From Candidatus Heimdallarchaeota archaeon (lineage in GTDB: Archaea > Asgardarchaeota > Heimdallarchaeia > Heimdallarchaeales > Kariarchaeaceae): DNA of 64,000 nucleotides. The stretch spans positions 1 through 64,000 of the forward strand of contig JASBSB010000008.1 of the NCBI GenBank assembly GCA_030149205.1. The letters run 5' to 3'. The notes below the pieces were generated by a model, which worked only from the letters and a program-made list of their open reading frames with translations, had not been told where the DNA came from and did no database searches. Both the position numbers and the translations under genes were made by a program. Shown in pieces: positions 25,409 through 35,304 of this stretch; the stretch's first letter is position 1, and every line of letters begins with the position of its first letter.

Positions 25409-26853
25409 TTGTCTTCTTCACAGTCTTCATTTTTCGATTCTCTGTCTGGAATTTTGTCTGCCATTGACACAGCAGCTACATCGGCAATTGATAATAGCTC
25501 CTTTGGAATTTGAAACCTATTGGGATTCGAATCCAGAAATTTTATGTCATACTTCTGTGTTTTGAATTCTTCAGAGTTTATTATTTGATAAATGATTGGG
25601 ATAGTCGTGTGAACTCCATAGATTTTATAACGACTTAGAGCTAAACTTAACTTATTTATAGCAGACATTCTGGAATCACTGTAGGATATTACCTTAGAAA
25701 TCATTGAATCATAAAATGAAGGAATAGTTGAACCATTCTCCATATGCGTATCAACCCTGATTCCATTTCCATTTGGATGCTCTATCTCACTAATTTCTCC
25801 TGGACTTGGTTTAAACTTTAAGTAGGGGTTCTCCGCATAAACCCTCGCTTCAATTGCGTGACCCTTGAATTTTATGTCCTTTTGGTTAATATCAGGATCT
25901 TCACCAGAAGCTATGAGGAGTTGCTGTTTAATTAAGTCAGAATTGGTCACAAATTCACTAACTGGATGCTCTACTTGAATTCGAGTGTTTACCTCCATGA
26001 AGTAGAAATTTCGATCAGAGTCAGATAAAAATTCTGCTGTCCCTGCATTTATGTATCCGACTTCTTCTGCCAAATTTGTTGCTATCTCATGAATTTCTTT
26101 TGCCTTTTTCTTTGTTAAATAAGGAGATGGAGATTCCTCGATTATCTTTTGATTTTTTCGTTGAATTGAACAGTCCCTTTCTCCATAATGAAGTGCTGAT
26201 CCAGAATTAAGTCCTAACAATTGAACTTCGATGTGTCTGGCTTGAGTTAGGAACTTTTCCAAATAAACTCTCCTGTCTCCAAATGCCATTTCTGCCTCAT
26301 TTTGAGCCTGAGTACATACAGAAATAAAATTGGATTCATTTTCAACTACCCTTATTCCTCTACCTCCTCCACCAGCAGCTGCCTTAATCATCACAGGGAA
26401 TCCAATGTTTTTTGCAACTTCCTTTAATTCTTCGGCCTCTAATATTTCGTTGACCCCTGGAAGCAATGGAGTTCCGCTTCTTATAGCTGCCTCTCTAGCT
26501 TTAACCTTATCTCCAAGAATTTCCATATTTAATTTGGTTGGTCCTACAAAACTCATCTTTGATTTACCAACTGCATCTCTAAAATGAGAATTCTCTGATA
26601 AAAATCCATATCCCGGATGAACTGCATCAACTCCTAACTCTCTTGCAAGTGGAAGAAAATATTTATAATTAAGATAAGATTCAGAGGGAAGGTTTCCAGG
26701 GAGGACAAGAACTTTATCTGCAAGCTTCACAGGTAAGGTTTCTTGGTCAATTGGACTTGAGAGAATAACCGACTCGATGTTTAACTCTTTAAGAGTGGTT
26801 AGGATACGGAGAGCTATTTCACCTCTATTTGCAATAAGTACAGAGTTGAACAC
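25369..26853 (-). CDS. Biotin carboxylase subunit of an acyl-CoA carboxylase
   Basis: Carboxylates biotin with bicarbonate and ATP. The ATP-grasp order is complete: NRGEIALRI at the start, HPGYGFLSEN, AAAGGGGRGIRVV near residues 160-172, YGERDCSIQRKNQKIIEE, MEVNTRIQVEHPVSE with the metal and bicarbonate residues, and EARVYAENP. Length is 494 residues. The carrier protein gene follows with a 40-base overlap. The carboxyltransferase subunit, which decides whether acetyl-, propionyl- or another acyl-CoA is the substrate, is not in the window. Confidence 0.92.
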   Translation of the reverse strand: MFNSVLIANRGEIALRILTTLKELNIESVILSSPIDQETLPVKLADKVLVLPGNLPSESYLNYKYFLPLARELGVDAVHPGYGFLSENSHFRDAVGKSKMSFVGPTKLNMEILGDKVKAREAAIRSGTPLLPGVNEILEAEELKEVAKNIGFPVMIKAAAGGGGRGIRVVENESNFISVCTQAQNEAEMAFGDRRVYLEKFLTQARHIEVQLLGLNSGSALHYGERDCSIQRKNQKIIEESPSPYLTKKKAKEIHEIATNLAEEVGYINAGTAEFLSDSDRNFYFMEVNTRIQVEHPVSEFVTNSDLIKQQLLIASGEDPDINQKDIKFKGHAIEARVYAENPYLKFKPSPGEISEIEHPNGNGIRVDTHMENGSTIPSFYDSMISKVISYSDSRMSAINKLSLALSRYKIYGVHTTIPIIYQIINSEEFKTQKYDIKFLDSNPNRFQIPKELLSIADVAAVSMADKIPDRESKNEDCEEDNWRWSYIMGGQIF

Positions 26854-26947
26854 AAATGATATCTAAAGTTGAGTTTCAAAAAGATTAGTGTGAGGAATAA
26901 AATTGCTGAGAATTCTTAAATTAATTGAGGCTTCATCTCATAATGGT

Positions 26948-27937
26948 TTATTGATCATACCTTGGTAACTCTAAATCTTTTGCATCACGTTCAAGCTCAA
27001 CTATCTTGTTGATAGATTCATTCGCTCTATGCAACAATCTTTCAGTTTTACCAAACTCTGTTTCAACTGAGCTTAAAATTTTTGCTATTTCATCAACACT
27101 ACTAATTATTCTTTCAATTTCTGTAGTTGCATCCACAGATATTTGATTCCCGAGATCGGAGATTCTTTTTCCGTATGAATCTAACTGATCAGAAAGTGAC
27201 TTTAATGTATGAGCAATAACTTCGAAGCCCAATCCATATTCTCCTGCTTTGGTTGCCTCGATCTCTGAATTTAAAGAGAGTAACGCTGCATGCTTTGAGA
27301 GTGTGATCAAGCTTTTACCAAGTTCTGCTAATGACGAGGTATTTCTGTCCAGTGTAGAGGTCATATTGGATATTCCATCTGCTGCTTTCGCTAAATTAAC
27401 ATCCAGATGTTCAGTTGATTCAGAAATCAAGTCATTTATTGATGAAAGATTCACCGCATAGTCAACCAATTTTCCTGCCTGAGCTTTGATCTCTATCCCA
27501 ATTTCATTCCGTCCAGATTGAAACTCTGTTAACTTAGAATTAAATTTCAATAATCTGTTACTAACAGATTTTAACTCAAGGTAAAGGGAATTAAATTCAT
27601 CAATAAGTAAAGCTTTGGGGGTATAATGGGTTGATAAACTGTTCAAAGATTTGACAGTTTCTTCTAATTCAACCAAATTTTCTTTCTGTACAATGTTGAT
27701 AAATAAGAAAATCCAAAAGGTTGACATAAATGTGGCTATAAGGAATACCCAGATGAGTATAGTGATCCCGCTAAGAACTGAGACCATAAGGAAAATTGTA
27801 GATAACAGAGCGATAATGCTAATGAACGCTAATCTCGACCTGAATAAGTTGGAAAAAACTTCACCTGGATTAGACCTTAGCCCACTTAGTGAATAACCAA
27901 AGGTCATTCGTGATCTTTCAGCCTTTTCATTCGCCAT
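26948..27937 (-). CDS. Membrane-bound MCP-like signalling protein without sensor domain
   Basis: Two adjacent hydrophobic segments (about residues 33-55 and 57-82) are followed by 230 residues of coiled coil. The tip resembles the signalling hairpin of methyl-accepting chemotaxis proteins: HAALLSLNSEIEATKAGEYG followed by LGFEVIAHTLKSLSDQ aligns with the Leu-x-Ala-Leu-Asn ... Glu-Ala-x-x-Ala-Gly-Glu hairpin. Several usual alanines are replaced, and no extracellular sensor domain fits between the helices. I prefer the ATG at 27937 over 27949. No che genes are in the window. It is divergent from a longin/roadblock-like gene. Confidence 0.72.
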   Translation of the reverse strand: MANEKAERSRMTFGYSLSGLRSNPGEVFSNLFRSRLAFISIIALLSTIFLMVSVLSGITILIWVFLIATFMSTFWIFLFINIVQKENLVELEETVKSLNSLSTHYTPKALLIDEFNSLYLELKSVSNRLLKFNSKLTEFQSGRNEIGIEIKAQAGKLVDYAVNLSSINDLISESTEHLDVNLAKAADGISNMTSTLDRNTSSLAELGKSLITLSKHAALLSLNSEIEATKAGEYGLGFEVIAHTLKSLSDQLDSYGKRISDLGNQISVDATTEIERIISSVDEIAKILSSVETEFGKTERLLHRANESINKIVELERDAKDLELPRYDQ

Positions 27938-28099
27938 ATACAATTTCAATGAGAATATTAAATTGATAAACCCTCGCAGTGAATTCTAAAATTTTCCCAT
28001 TTTTGTTGAATTTTATGATTGAACTTTTATGAAGATACCATTGATTAAATAGAACATGTTACAAAAATTAAAGAAGTCTAATTTTATAAACTGATATAG

Positions 28100-28693
28100 A
28101 TGATCATTTTAAGTGGAGATCTATCGATTGAAATTCCAATCACTCAGTTCTTAATTCTGAGAAAAAATGGAACTCCACTGTTTGCAAGACTTTACCAAAA
28201 AGGCAAAAAATCCATGAATGATGCAACAGCAGTGTTGCTAGCTGGATTTTTTTCTGCTATACACACCTTTTCTGCGACTAACCTTAAAACTGAATTAAAA
28301 GAGATTGGATTGGAAGATCAAAGGTTTCTCTTCTTAAATACGAAAACAGATTTAATTTTAACGGTTGCAATTTCCGAGAAAAATTCTGATCTCTTGGAGT
28401 CGTTGGACAATTATAAACACAGTAAATCTATTTTAGAACAAGCATCTATGGCCATCAGTTTAATCGAAGATATATCCCGAATTCAAGACCTTGACATAGG
28501 AGACCTTTTAGAGGGGTTTGGCGTCACTCTAGATACAATAATTCTGGAATCTAGTATTGAAATTGAAGATCTTGAAGAAAGTGACAAAGATTTTTATTTT
28601 GAAACTAGTAAATCACTAAATTCGAGAACAGAAGACATCGATAAAGAAGAAATTGAAAATCGAATAAAAGAGTTATCAAGATTTGATGATTAA
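28100..28693 (+). CDS. Candidate longin/roadblock-type small GTPase-associated domain protein
   Basis: The first 115 residues show the alternating strand-helix pattern of Asgard longin or roadblock domains: FLILRKNGTPLFARLY, then an amphipathic helix VLLAGFFSAIHTFSA, a strand pair with RFLFLNTKTDLILTVAIS. The rest is a charged, mainly helical acidic tail rich in Glu and Asp. Domains of this fold bind small GTPases in eukaryotes and in Asgard or bacterial systems. The assignment rests on pattern, not on invariant residues, so it is tentative. The gene is divergent from the MCP-like gene with about 160 bases between them. Confidence 0.5.
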   Translation: MIILSGDLSIEIPITQFLILRKNGTPLFARLYQKGKKSMNDATAVLLAGFFSAIHTFSATNLKTELKEIGLEDQRFLFLNTKTDLILTVAISEKNSDLLESLDNYKHSKSILEQASMAISLIEDISRIQDLDIGDLLEGFGVTLDTIILESSIEIEDLEESDKDFYFETSKSLNSRTEDIDKEEIENRIKELSRFDD

Positions 28694-28713
28694 TCTATTT
28701 CAGTAGGGCATAC

Positions 28714-28986
28714 TTACTCTATTAATGCCAATATATCATCATTTGTAATGAAATTATGTCTATGTAAATGTTTGAAAATATTATTTTCAATATCAAACCT
28801 TTGAGATGGTTTAATTGATTTATCATTTTCTACTTCATCAAGTAACCTTCTTACTGATGATCTCAGATCTTCTATCAAATTTTGAGATGACTTAGAATAT
28901 TCCTCAGTGTACGTTACCTTATTATATTCAACTTCTATAATAACACGCTCTCCTTTTTCATATACCTGAATCTCAAAATTTTCCAT
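28714..28986 (-). CDS. Small acidic protein of unknown function
   Basis: A 90-residue protein starting MENFEIQVYEKGE; a longer frame to 29025 adds a hydrophobic 13-residue stretch and seems less likely. The N-terminal half suggests three beta strands and the C-terminal half two helices. There are no recognisable motifs. It lies tail-to-tail with the longin-like gene, 20 bases apart. Confidence 0.6.
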   Translation of the reverse strand: MENFEIQVYEKGERVIIEVEYNKVTYTEEYSKSSQNLIEDLRSSVRRLLDEVENDKSIKPSQRFDIENNIFKHLHRHNFITNDDILALIE

Positions 28987-29155
28987 TACCAATAGTAAAA
29001 ATAGATTACTATTAATTTTTCTCATATAAAATGAAAAAAAGGTAAATTTGAGATCCTAAAAAAGAATAAAATTGATTACTCTTTCAACCATAGTAACCAA
29101 CAATTATTCGTTAAGAATTGTGATAATTTAAAAATAAGCTAAAAATTAGATGTAG

Positions 29156-30046
29156 ATGAGTTTTTATCCATCCAACTTGATAAACTACAATCCAGAATTG
29201 TCTCTACAATTAGCCAAACTGGTAGATATATTATACGACCCAAATCCCAACAAGATTACCCCTAGAATCATAGAAATGATGGGTAGCATCTTTGAATTTG
29301 GAACTCTTGGAGACCCGTCTGATCTAGACGGAGTTTATTTTAATACAAACGATGCATCTTATATTTTATTGAAGGGGTCGGTATCTATAGAAGATGTATT
29401 TACCAATATAAATGCCGTACTTGTTCCATTTAGCTCAAGTAAATTGGGTGAGGATATTAAGGTTCATTCTGGATTTAAAGAATTAAGTGATGATCTCTTA
29501 AAACAATTCAACCCTTTCATTGGCAAAATGAAAGAAACTGTATATCTTTCTGGACATTCATTGGGTGGAGCCACCTCTGTGATTCTTGCTGCATCATTAC
29601 ACCTCGATCACAATGTAAAAATCAGTGATATCTATACATTTGCATCTCCAAGGTCAGGTAACTCTGAATTTAAAGAATATGTGAGGTCAATACTTACGAA
29701 TCTCTTTGCACTTATTAACACTGAAGATTACGTCCCTTGTCTTCCCCCACGTTATTCAGGCTATTCTCATCCTTTAGCAAAATATCTATTAAGTGAGAAG
29801 GGAGAATTAATCCAGTATGAAGGAACCTGTAGAGATGAGGAAAACATTGACCTGCTGGTTCAAATTGTAACTGGACCATTTCGAAAGCAACACCAACTTA
29901 CTGAATACATCACAAGATTATCTCACAAAGTCAAACCACAAATATATGATCCCAATAACAAAATGCATAAAGATATTTTAAAAAAGGTTTGTCCAAACAT
30001 TTCAATTTGGAAGAGATGTCCACTTACCCGCTGGCTATTTACTTGA
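29156..30046 (+). CDS. Class 3 lipase-like alpha/beta hydrolase
   Basis: The nucleophile elbow GHSLGG is at residues 133-138 (Ser135), preceded by HSGFKELSDDLL, and FASPRSGN and NTEDYVPCLPP follow, giving the order of lipase_3 hydrolases with Asp in NTEDYVP as likely catalytic acid. The length of 296 residues fits. No signal peptide is present, so it probably acts on lipids or esters inside the cell. The start ATG at 29156 follows an A/T-rich promoter region. Confidence 0.85.
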   Translation: MSFYPSNLINYNPELSLQLAKLVDILYDPNPNKITPRIIEMMGSIFEFGTLGDPSDLDGVYFNTNDASYILLKGSVSIEDVFTNINAVLVPFSSSKLGEDIKVHSGFKELSDDLLKQFNPFIGKMKETVYLSGHSLGGATSVILAASLHLDHNVKISDIYTFASPRSGNSEFKEYVRSILTNLFALINTEDYVPCLPPRYSGYSHPLAKYLLSEKGELIQYEGTCRDEENIDLLVQIVTGPFRKQHQLTEYITRLSHKVKPQIYDPNNKMHKDILKKVCPNISIWKRCPLTRWLFT

Positions 30047-30073
30047 AAAATCTGTTAAATCTTAAATTTCAGA

Positions 30074-31045
30074 TTAATTTTTGCTCTCTTGTAAGCTTAA
30101 ATTCAATTTCACAAACAAGAGAGGTAACAAGTAACCCACAGTTAATGCAAAAATGAGATATCTCAAATATCTTAATAAAAATCCTAAAATTGATAGATCT
30201 GGGGCAATTAGAAGAAAAATTGGTTTTAGCCCCTCTAATATTATATAAGCTACAGGAATACCAATTAAGACTTTTATAACTTGATTTCTTATTCCTGTTT
30301 TTGGAATAAAATTAATTGAAGACCTTTCTAGCATCAAAGCTGGAATTAGTCCTGAGATCAAACCCATATAAGTTGCAATATCTTCATACTTGAGTTTTGG
30401 ACCAAGAATAACCGCTACTCCCGCTACCACTAGAAGTGGAACTAATACCGAACCATACAGTATTAATCTTCTATCAATTGAGATTTTGATGTTATTCAAT
30501 TTGTTTTCATATTTTAAGAACACAACAGCGGTTAATATTCCAATAATCCAACCTAAAATAACATCCTCGAGGTAATGTACACCTAAATAAGGTCTTGAAA
30601 TGCCTATGAGCAACACCATTAGAACACTGAACACCTTAACCCACCTATTTTGAAATTTAGCGAAAATGTAAGTATAGAATGTTCCTGAAAGCTGGGCATG
30701 ACCTGATGGTGTACTATACTGAGTTGCGAGTTTAGCCTTGGCTGCTGTACCAGGGACACCCCATTTCTCTTGGTAGGTATTGTTTGATACATAGGGTCTG
30801 GGATTTGCAATGAGGTCCTTCAATACTATGTTTAGAACTGCACCAATGAAAAGTAAGAGAATAGTTTTGTAAGCCAGTTTCTTATCAATACACCAATAGA
30901 TAATCAAAACCAATGCAAAATATCCTACGATTGATCCTATTGTTGTCATTGAAATAAAAAAATTTGTTATGGGTTGGGTTCCAGAGGAGTGTCTGAAGTT
31001 ATAGAAGAATTGTAATATTTCTGTTGAAAAGGGTAAGACGACCAT
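30074..31045 (-). CDS. PAP2-superfamily membrane phosphatase
   Basis: An integral membrane phosphatase with the three PAP2 motifs: KDLIANPRP (Lys76, Arg83), PSGH at 113-116 and SRPYLGVHYLED at 150-161 with the catalytic His157. The N-terminal 170 residues make the PAP2 core; four or more extra hydrophobic helices make up the last 150 residues, an extension of unknown role. Substrates of the family are lipid or polyprenyl phosphates. The gene is convergent with the lipase gene. Confidence 0.88.
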   Translation of the reverse strand: MVVLPFSTEILQFFYNFRHSSGTQPITNFFISMTTIGSIVGYFALVLIIYWCIDKKLAYKTILLLFIGAVLNIVLKDLIANPRPYVSNNTYQEKWGVPGTAAKAKLATQYSTPSGHAQLSGTFYTYIFAKFQNRWVKVFSVLMVLLIGISRPYLGVHYLEDVILGWIIGILTAVVFLKYENKLNNIKISIDRRLILYGSVLVPLLVVAGVAVILGPKLKYEDIATYMGLISGLIPALMLERSSINFIPKTGIRNQVIKVLIGIPVAYIILEGLKPIFLLIAPDLSILGFLLRYLRYLIFALTVGYLLPLLFVKLNLSLQESKN

Positions 31046-31285
31046 AAATTCTCTAATGAATTTTAATAAAATAAAGGTTTTGTAGCAAATTCTCCAGAAG
31101 TATCAGTTAAATGGGAATATTACTTAAAATAATTTATCCAAGTATGACGGTGAAAATAACAAAAACTTGAAAAGAATAAAATTAATATTTTCTGAATTAA
31201 TTAAAAATAAAATTATAAATTAGTTACTTCCTTGATCAATTATTGATTATTGTTGATTTTCGATAATGCATGGAATTTCGTTATT

Positions 31286-32035
31286 TCAATTTAAGGAGAT
31301 ATCAGTACAGATAACTGATTCTGGTACAATTGAGACATCCTTAAAAGATGAGATCGATTTGTCAAACCCTTTTTCTAAAAACAATTCAATTGTTGTTTTT
31401 CCAGTTAGTACAGGAATGAACCTGATATCAGCGCTGGTGCAAGAATATGCATCAAAGATGCTATCACCAAAACCCACAACATGATCTCTGTCTGTTTCAC
31501 TCTTTTCTAATCCTTTCAAGAAGGGTTCTGGATCTGGCTTTCCTCGTGAAATCTCATCCCCGCTCACAATTTCATCGATGTACTGAAGCAATCCAGCTTT
31601 TCTTAACAGTGTGAAAACAAGATCTTTGTAGGTGGAACTAATTACCACAGTTTTTACATTGTTATTTTTACAATCCATAAGGAATTTGGTTACACCTTGG
31701 TAAGGTTTAACATGTAGAAGCAACCCCTCAAGATACTCTTCTTTCTCATTTGCAGCTTTATAAACCTCCTCAGGTGTAAGATTTTGAAGAAAAGATTGAA
31801 TGATATCATTAGGTGTCCTACCCATTAAATGTTCCAAATCTGATGATTTCACATCTTTCCCTAGTCTCTTTAATATCCACTGAAACGATTCAATATGTAA
31901 ATCTAATGTGTCAATTAAGGTTCCATCTAAATCCATTAGCACAGCTTGAACATCAGAAAAACACAAATTGTGTTTAGTAAGTAGTATATTTGGAATACTA
32001 AGAAATTGTATCTTCGAATATTTAACACTAAACAA
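31286..32035 (-). CDS. HAD-superfamily phosphatase (beta-phosphoglucomutase/PGP type)
   Basis: Motif I is VLMDLDGTLIDT, with a cap domain of helices after it (subfamily with C1 cap), motif II is TVVISS, motif III the Lys in RGKPDPEPF, and motif IV VVGFGDSIFDA. These residues make up a phosphoaspartate-forming hydrolase. The frame to the TTG at 32035 gives about 30 residues in front of motif I, more than usual, so the true start may be further in. The substrate is unknown. Confidence 0.86.
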   Translation of the reverse strand: MFSVKYSKIQFLSIPNILLTKHNLCFSDVQAVLMDLDGTLIDTLDLHIESFQWILKRLGKDVKSSDLEHLMGRTPNDIIQSFLQNLTPEEVYKAANEKEEYLEGLLLHVKPYQGVTKFLMDCKNNNVKTVVISSTYKDLVFTLLRKAGLLQYIDEIVSGDEISRGKPDPEPFLKGLEKSETDRDHVVGFGDSIFDAYSCTSADIRFIPVLTGKTTIELFLEKGFDKSISSFKDVSIVPESVICTDISLN

Positions 32036-32102
32036 TTAAAAGTAAATTAGATAAATTTATTCATGATTAATTGATAACTAAATAGGTCTCATTTTAAAGA
32101 AT

Positions 32103-33014
32103 TCAAATTTTTGATTTTCTTAATCTAACGATAATGGGGGCAGCTAACGCTAACACACCTAAACTAATCATTGTTACAACATTGATACCCAAAAATCCTG
32201 CGTTGGTAATGTTTGGAACAATAACTTGGGTCCTAACAAAGCTAGCCCATGCACCAAATGGAGTTAGTTTATATGATTTTGTTGCGCTCACATATGTGTT
32301 GCTAATACTATTAAGGGAAAAGTCAAGCCGCTGAAATCCTCCATCGGTTTTGTTATAAGCAACATTAACACCTGCTTGAACCTTTGTAAGATTAAGACCA
32401 GTAAAAGCAGCAAAGGTTGGATTTGAAGTAGTTAAATTCAAACTTCCAAGATTAAATTTATCAAGATTAACATTCGCAGATAGCACGAACATTGTGTTGT
32501 TGTTTGTAGAGCTTATACTAAGGGAAGGGATTGCAATTGATGTGTTCACACTGTTTGTCAGGAATTGTGTAAGTAGACCACCCAACAGATTGCTGATAGA
32601 TTGAAGATAAGCAAAATAATCAGAATGTGATGGAACAGATTTGGGGAGTAGAAGAGGAAGACTTCCATTTGGACCTACAATGCTCTGTCCTGCCAGACTC
32701 ATTGTTGACATCTTGTAGGTCTGATTAGTTGCGGTTAATACTGTCCCATTAGTTGCAATTGAGCTATAGCTAACTGTATTATCAGTAACGTTTGTAAATA
32801 TGACGACAGTGGTTCGATTACTATCAGGGAGAACAGATGCTAAATTAGTTGAGTTTCCAGTTAAAGTGGTTCCTATATCATCAATCCAGTATTTATAGAC
32901 AGTCCCAATTTTGGTGTTCCATACATACCCTGTGGATTGACCAGCTGCGTAATTCATTGACAAGATCATGAAAACCACAAACATAGCTACTCCAAATTTA
33001 CGATAAAATTTCAT
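32103..33014 (-). CDS. Exported, C-terminally anchored surface protein of unknown function
   Basis: The N-terminus (MKFYRKFG followed by a hydrophobic stretch ending YAAGQ) is a signal peptide. The mature part of about 240 residues is rich in Thr, Ser, Asn and Val, with many N-x-S/T sequons typical of glycosylated archaeal surface proteins. A C-terminal hydrophobic helix followed by RLRKSKI would anchor it. It starts VWNTKIGTVYKYWIDD, and I do not recognise a domain. Confidence 0.75.
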   Translation of the reverse strand: MKFYRKFGVAMFVVFMILSMNYAAGQSTGYVWNTKIGTVYKYWIDDIGTTLTGNSTNLASVLPDSNRTTVVIFTNVTDNTVSYSSIATNGTVLTATNQTYKMSTMSLAGQSIVGPNGSLPLLLPKSVPSHSDYFAYLQSISNLLGGLLTQFLTNSVNTSIAIPSLSISSTNNNTMFVLSANVNLDKFNLGSLNLTTSNPTFAAFTGLNLTKVQAGVNVAYNKTDGGFQRLDFSLNSISNTYVSATKSYKLTPFGAWASFVRTQVIVPNITNAGFLGINVVTMISLGVLALAAPIIVRLRKSKI

Positions 33015-33151
33015 ACCTTAATTTCTATAATTAAGTATATTAACCTATACTTTCAGTAACTAAGGAACAGGTATTCTATCTTTGGAGTTAGTGTGTAAGT
33101 AGAATTTTCTTAAGTTTAGTATTGCCTTATAACTGAATTTTAACCAGAACT

Positions 33152-33559
33152 TCATTGCAAAATTGATTTGAAGTCAGAAGATAATTTTTCATGTATCGAT
33201 TGTAGCTCTTCTTTAGAAGGAGTCCTTATATTCTTGGGATGTAACTCTCCACCATGATTAATCGGGACTAAATGGATATGAACGTGATTGACAGCAAAAC
33301 CTTCAACCACCATACCGACTCTTTTTGACTTCATACTTGATCTTAACTTCAGCCCCAATGATTTTGCAGTGTCCATAATCTTGTTGTACTCATTCACATT
33401 CATATCAAATAGATCACCATGATGTTCTTTTGGAATAAGTAGACTGTGACCAGTCTGTACTGGGTTGATATCAAGAAAGAGAAGGTACTTATCGTTCTCC
33501 CAAATCTTAAAAGAAGGAATTTCCCCCTCAACTATCTTGCAAAATACACAATCAGTCAT
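33152..33559 (-). CDS. HIT-family nucleotide hydrolase or transferase
   Basis: The HIT motif NHVHIHLVP lies near residues 92-100, with CVFCKIVEGEIP at the N-terminus giving the usual CxxC zinc pair (Cys4, Cys7 from the start at 33559). Relatives hydrolyse adenosine phosphoramidate, AMP-lysine or dinucleoside polyphosphates. The start at 33559 (MTDCVF) fits the family better than a frame to 33574. Confidence 0.9.
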   Translation of the reverse strand: MTDCVFCKIVEGEIPSFKIWENDKYLLFLDINPVQTGHSLLIPKEHHGDLFDMNVNEYNKIMDTAKSLGLKLRSSMKSKRVGMVVEGFAVNHVHIHLVPINHGGELHPKNIRTPSKEELQSIHEKLSSDFKSILQ

Positions 33560-33859
33560 AATTAAGGTTCTCAAGGGTCATTTTTAATGTGTTTGGAACT
33601 ACCTTGAATATTTAGCCATCATTCAGAAGGCATTAATCCATTTATCCTCAATAGAACTTGCTATGGTCATGAATTGTGTTCCCATTACAAGGTATTAATC
33701 TATTTTTTCAATCAGATCGCTTCAGAGAGTAGATGAACTTAGAGGGGCATTTGATTTAAGATTAATAATTCACAATTCTAAGGTATATACTTTGTTTTAT
33801 GATGGAGATAATCATACAATCATAAAAGGATTTAATTGTAAAAAATAATATTCAAATTA

Positions 33860-34480
33860 TTGAGAGATGCAATAGCTCTTTACCTAGAATATGAATCCAA
33901 GATGCAAAGAGAGAATCTTTTTGAATTGCTGTCCAAGGAATACACTATCTATTCAGCTTTGTACCCAGGGTCATATATTCATATTTCACCTTCTTTTTAT
34001 TTCCCTGAGGTTGTTTATATTGACTTAGACAACAAATCAGCAAAGTTTTTTGCCGATCCAAGTTTCCTTGACTTAATTCTTGATAAAAAAACATATGTTG
34101 ACCGTCCAATAATTCGTTTTCATCATTCAGACTATACTAAGACCCTACCAGAACAAATGGGATACTTTGACCTCTTAATTTCACAGTATGCAGGGTTTGT
34201 CTCTCAACCGTGTAAACCCTATCTTAGGATTGGAGGGATTCTTGTGGCAAATAATTCCCATGGGGATGCTGGTGTTGCATATTTGGATCCTGACTACAAA
34301 TTGATTGGAGTTATAATTAAACGCCCTAAAGGGTTTGTCCACTCAACCAGTAACTTAGAGGAATATTTTATCCCAAAAAAGAAATTTGCTAACTTGACTA
34401 AGAAGTATTTACAATCCATTAATCGGGGGTTAGGGTACAAAAAGACTGCAACTCATTATATCTTTCAAAGGGAAAGTTAG
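33860..34480 (+). CDS. Possible Rossmann-fold, methyltransferase-like protein
   Basis: A 206-residue soluble protein starting at a TTG. The order YPGSYIHISPSFYFPEVVYI-DLD, then a segment with FDLLISQYAGFV and LRIGGILVANNSHGD resembles the strand order of class I methyltransferases, where VYIDLD would be the acidic residue after strand 2 and FDLLIS strand 4. A canonical glycine-rich SAM loop is not seen, so the cofactor is uncertain. Similar uncharacterised proteins exist in bacteria, to my recollection. Confidence 0.6.
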   Translation: MRDAIALYLEYESKMQRENLFELLSKEYTIYSALYPGSYIHISPSFYFPEVVYIDLDNKSAKFFADPSFLDLILDKKTYVDRPIIRFHHSDYTKTLPEQMGYFDLLISQYAGFVSQPCKPYLRIGGILVANNSHGDAGVAYLDPDYKLIGVIIKRPKGFVHSTSNLEEYFIPKKKFANLTKKYLQSINRGLGYKKTATHYIFQRES

Positions 34481-34785
34481 ACATCATTTGTGATCTCCTC
34501 AGTCCGTAAGGTCACATAATGCTGATTAATATTAATCCTTATGATATATTATTAACAGCTTTTCTTAATTCACTAGATACCATTTATCCTCATATGACAA
34601 TGTTTTGTTAAAATCTCTGTTTAAAGTATGACTTTAGTCCTTTTTAATTTTCGTCGATGCATTCTAGGTTTACCCGAAGCAACTAAATTCGGAATTTTAT
34701 CTGTTTGAAGTTGTTTCTTAATAATCCGACAGGCAATCTAGGGAAATTATTTATCAAGACTTCAATTTTTGTTATGACAATAAGT
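34481..34785. other. Convergent intergenic region, no gene seen
   Basis: 305 AT-rich bases between two convergent genes. T-rich runs near 34639-34651 could serve as archaeal termination signals for the plus-strand gene. No small gene with a start signal, no tRNA and no clear RNA fold was found. Confidence 0.4.
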
Positions 34786-35304
34786 TTATATTTCAGACAT
34801 CCAATTTTTAAGCTTTAGATCAACTGATTCCCCCTGTTGATCTAGAGAGACTAATTCCAGGTCACATTCTCGAAATTCAATAGATTTCGATTTTGAAGAT
34901 TTAAACCATAATTCTATGGCTTTTCTATCACTAGGTACCAATTTTTTTGGCAGATTTTCAAAGGTGAACCATCGTAGTTCACCTTCAGTCGATGATTCAA
35001 CCAGATTATTATCAACGGTAGATGAAAAAAAGTTTACTAAAAAATGATCGTGGCGAGTATTATTCAGGCTGACCACCTCATTTACAATTAAAAACAAATT
35101 TAAATTCTTTAACTCAAGAATCCCAGTCTCCTCTTTAGTTTCCCTTATTATTGCCTCTGATAAGCGCTCTCCAAATTCTACCTTACCCCCAGGGAGAGCC
35201 CATTGATTTTTGTATGGCCCGTTTGTTCTTTTCAAAAGTAAAACAAAGGTCTCATTCAATTGATGGTATTCAATTAAATTTACAACTATATTAACTATCT
35301 TCAT
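34786..35304 (-). CDS. Nudix hydrolase
   Basis: The Nudix box [20 protein letters not shown] plus TGI is complete, giving the metal-binding glutamates. The preceding [15 protein letters not shown] is typical of ADP-ribose or (d)NTP pyrophosphatases. I prefer the ATG at 35304, which overlaps the end of the upstream small gene by 14 bases; the frame is open to 35337. Relatives clean up modified nucleotides or ADP-ribose. The substrate is not clear. Confidence 0.9.
   Translation of the reverse strand: MKIVNIVVNLIEYHQLNETFVLLLKRTNGPYKNQWALPGGKVEFGERLSEAIIRETKEETGILELKNLNLFLIVNEVVSLNNTRHDHFLVNFFSSTVDNNLVESSTEGELRWFTFENLPKKLVPSDRKAIELWFKSSKSKSIEFRECDLELVSLDQQGESVDLKLKNWMSEI

Noticed and set aside
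34481..34785. A tRNA or small RNA gene in the longer intergenic gaps
   Set aside because: No T-loop motif of the GGTTCGAATCC kind and no stable cloverleaf was seen in this or the other gaps.
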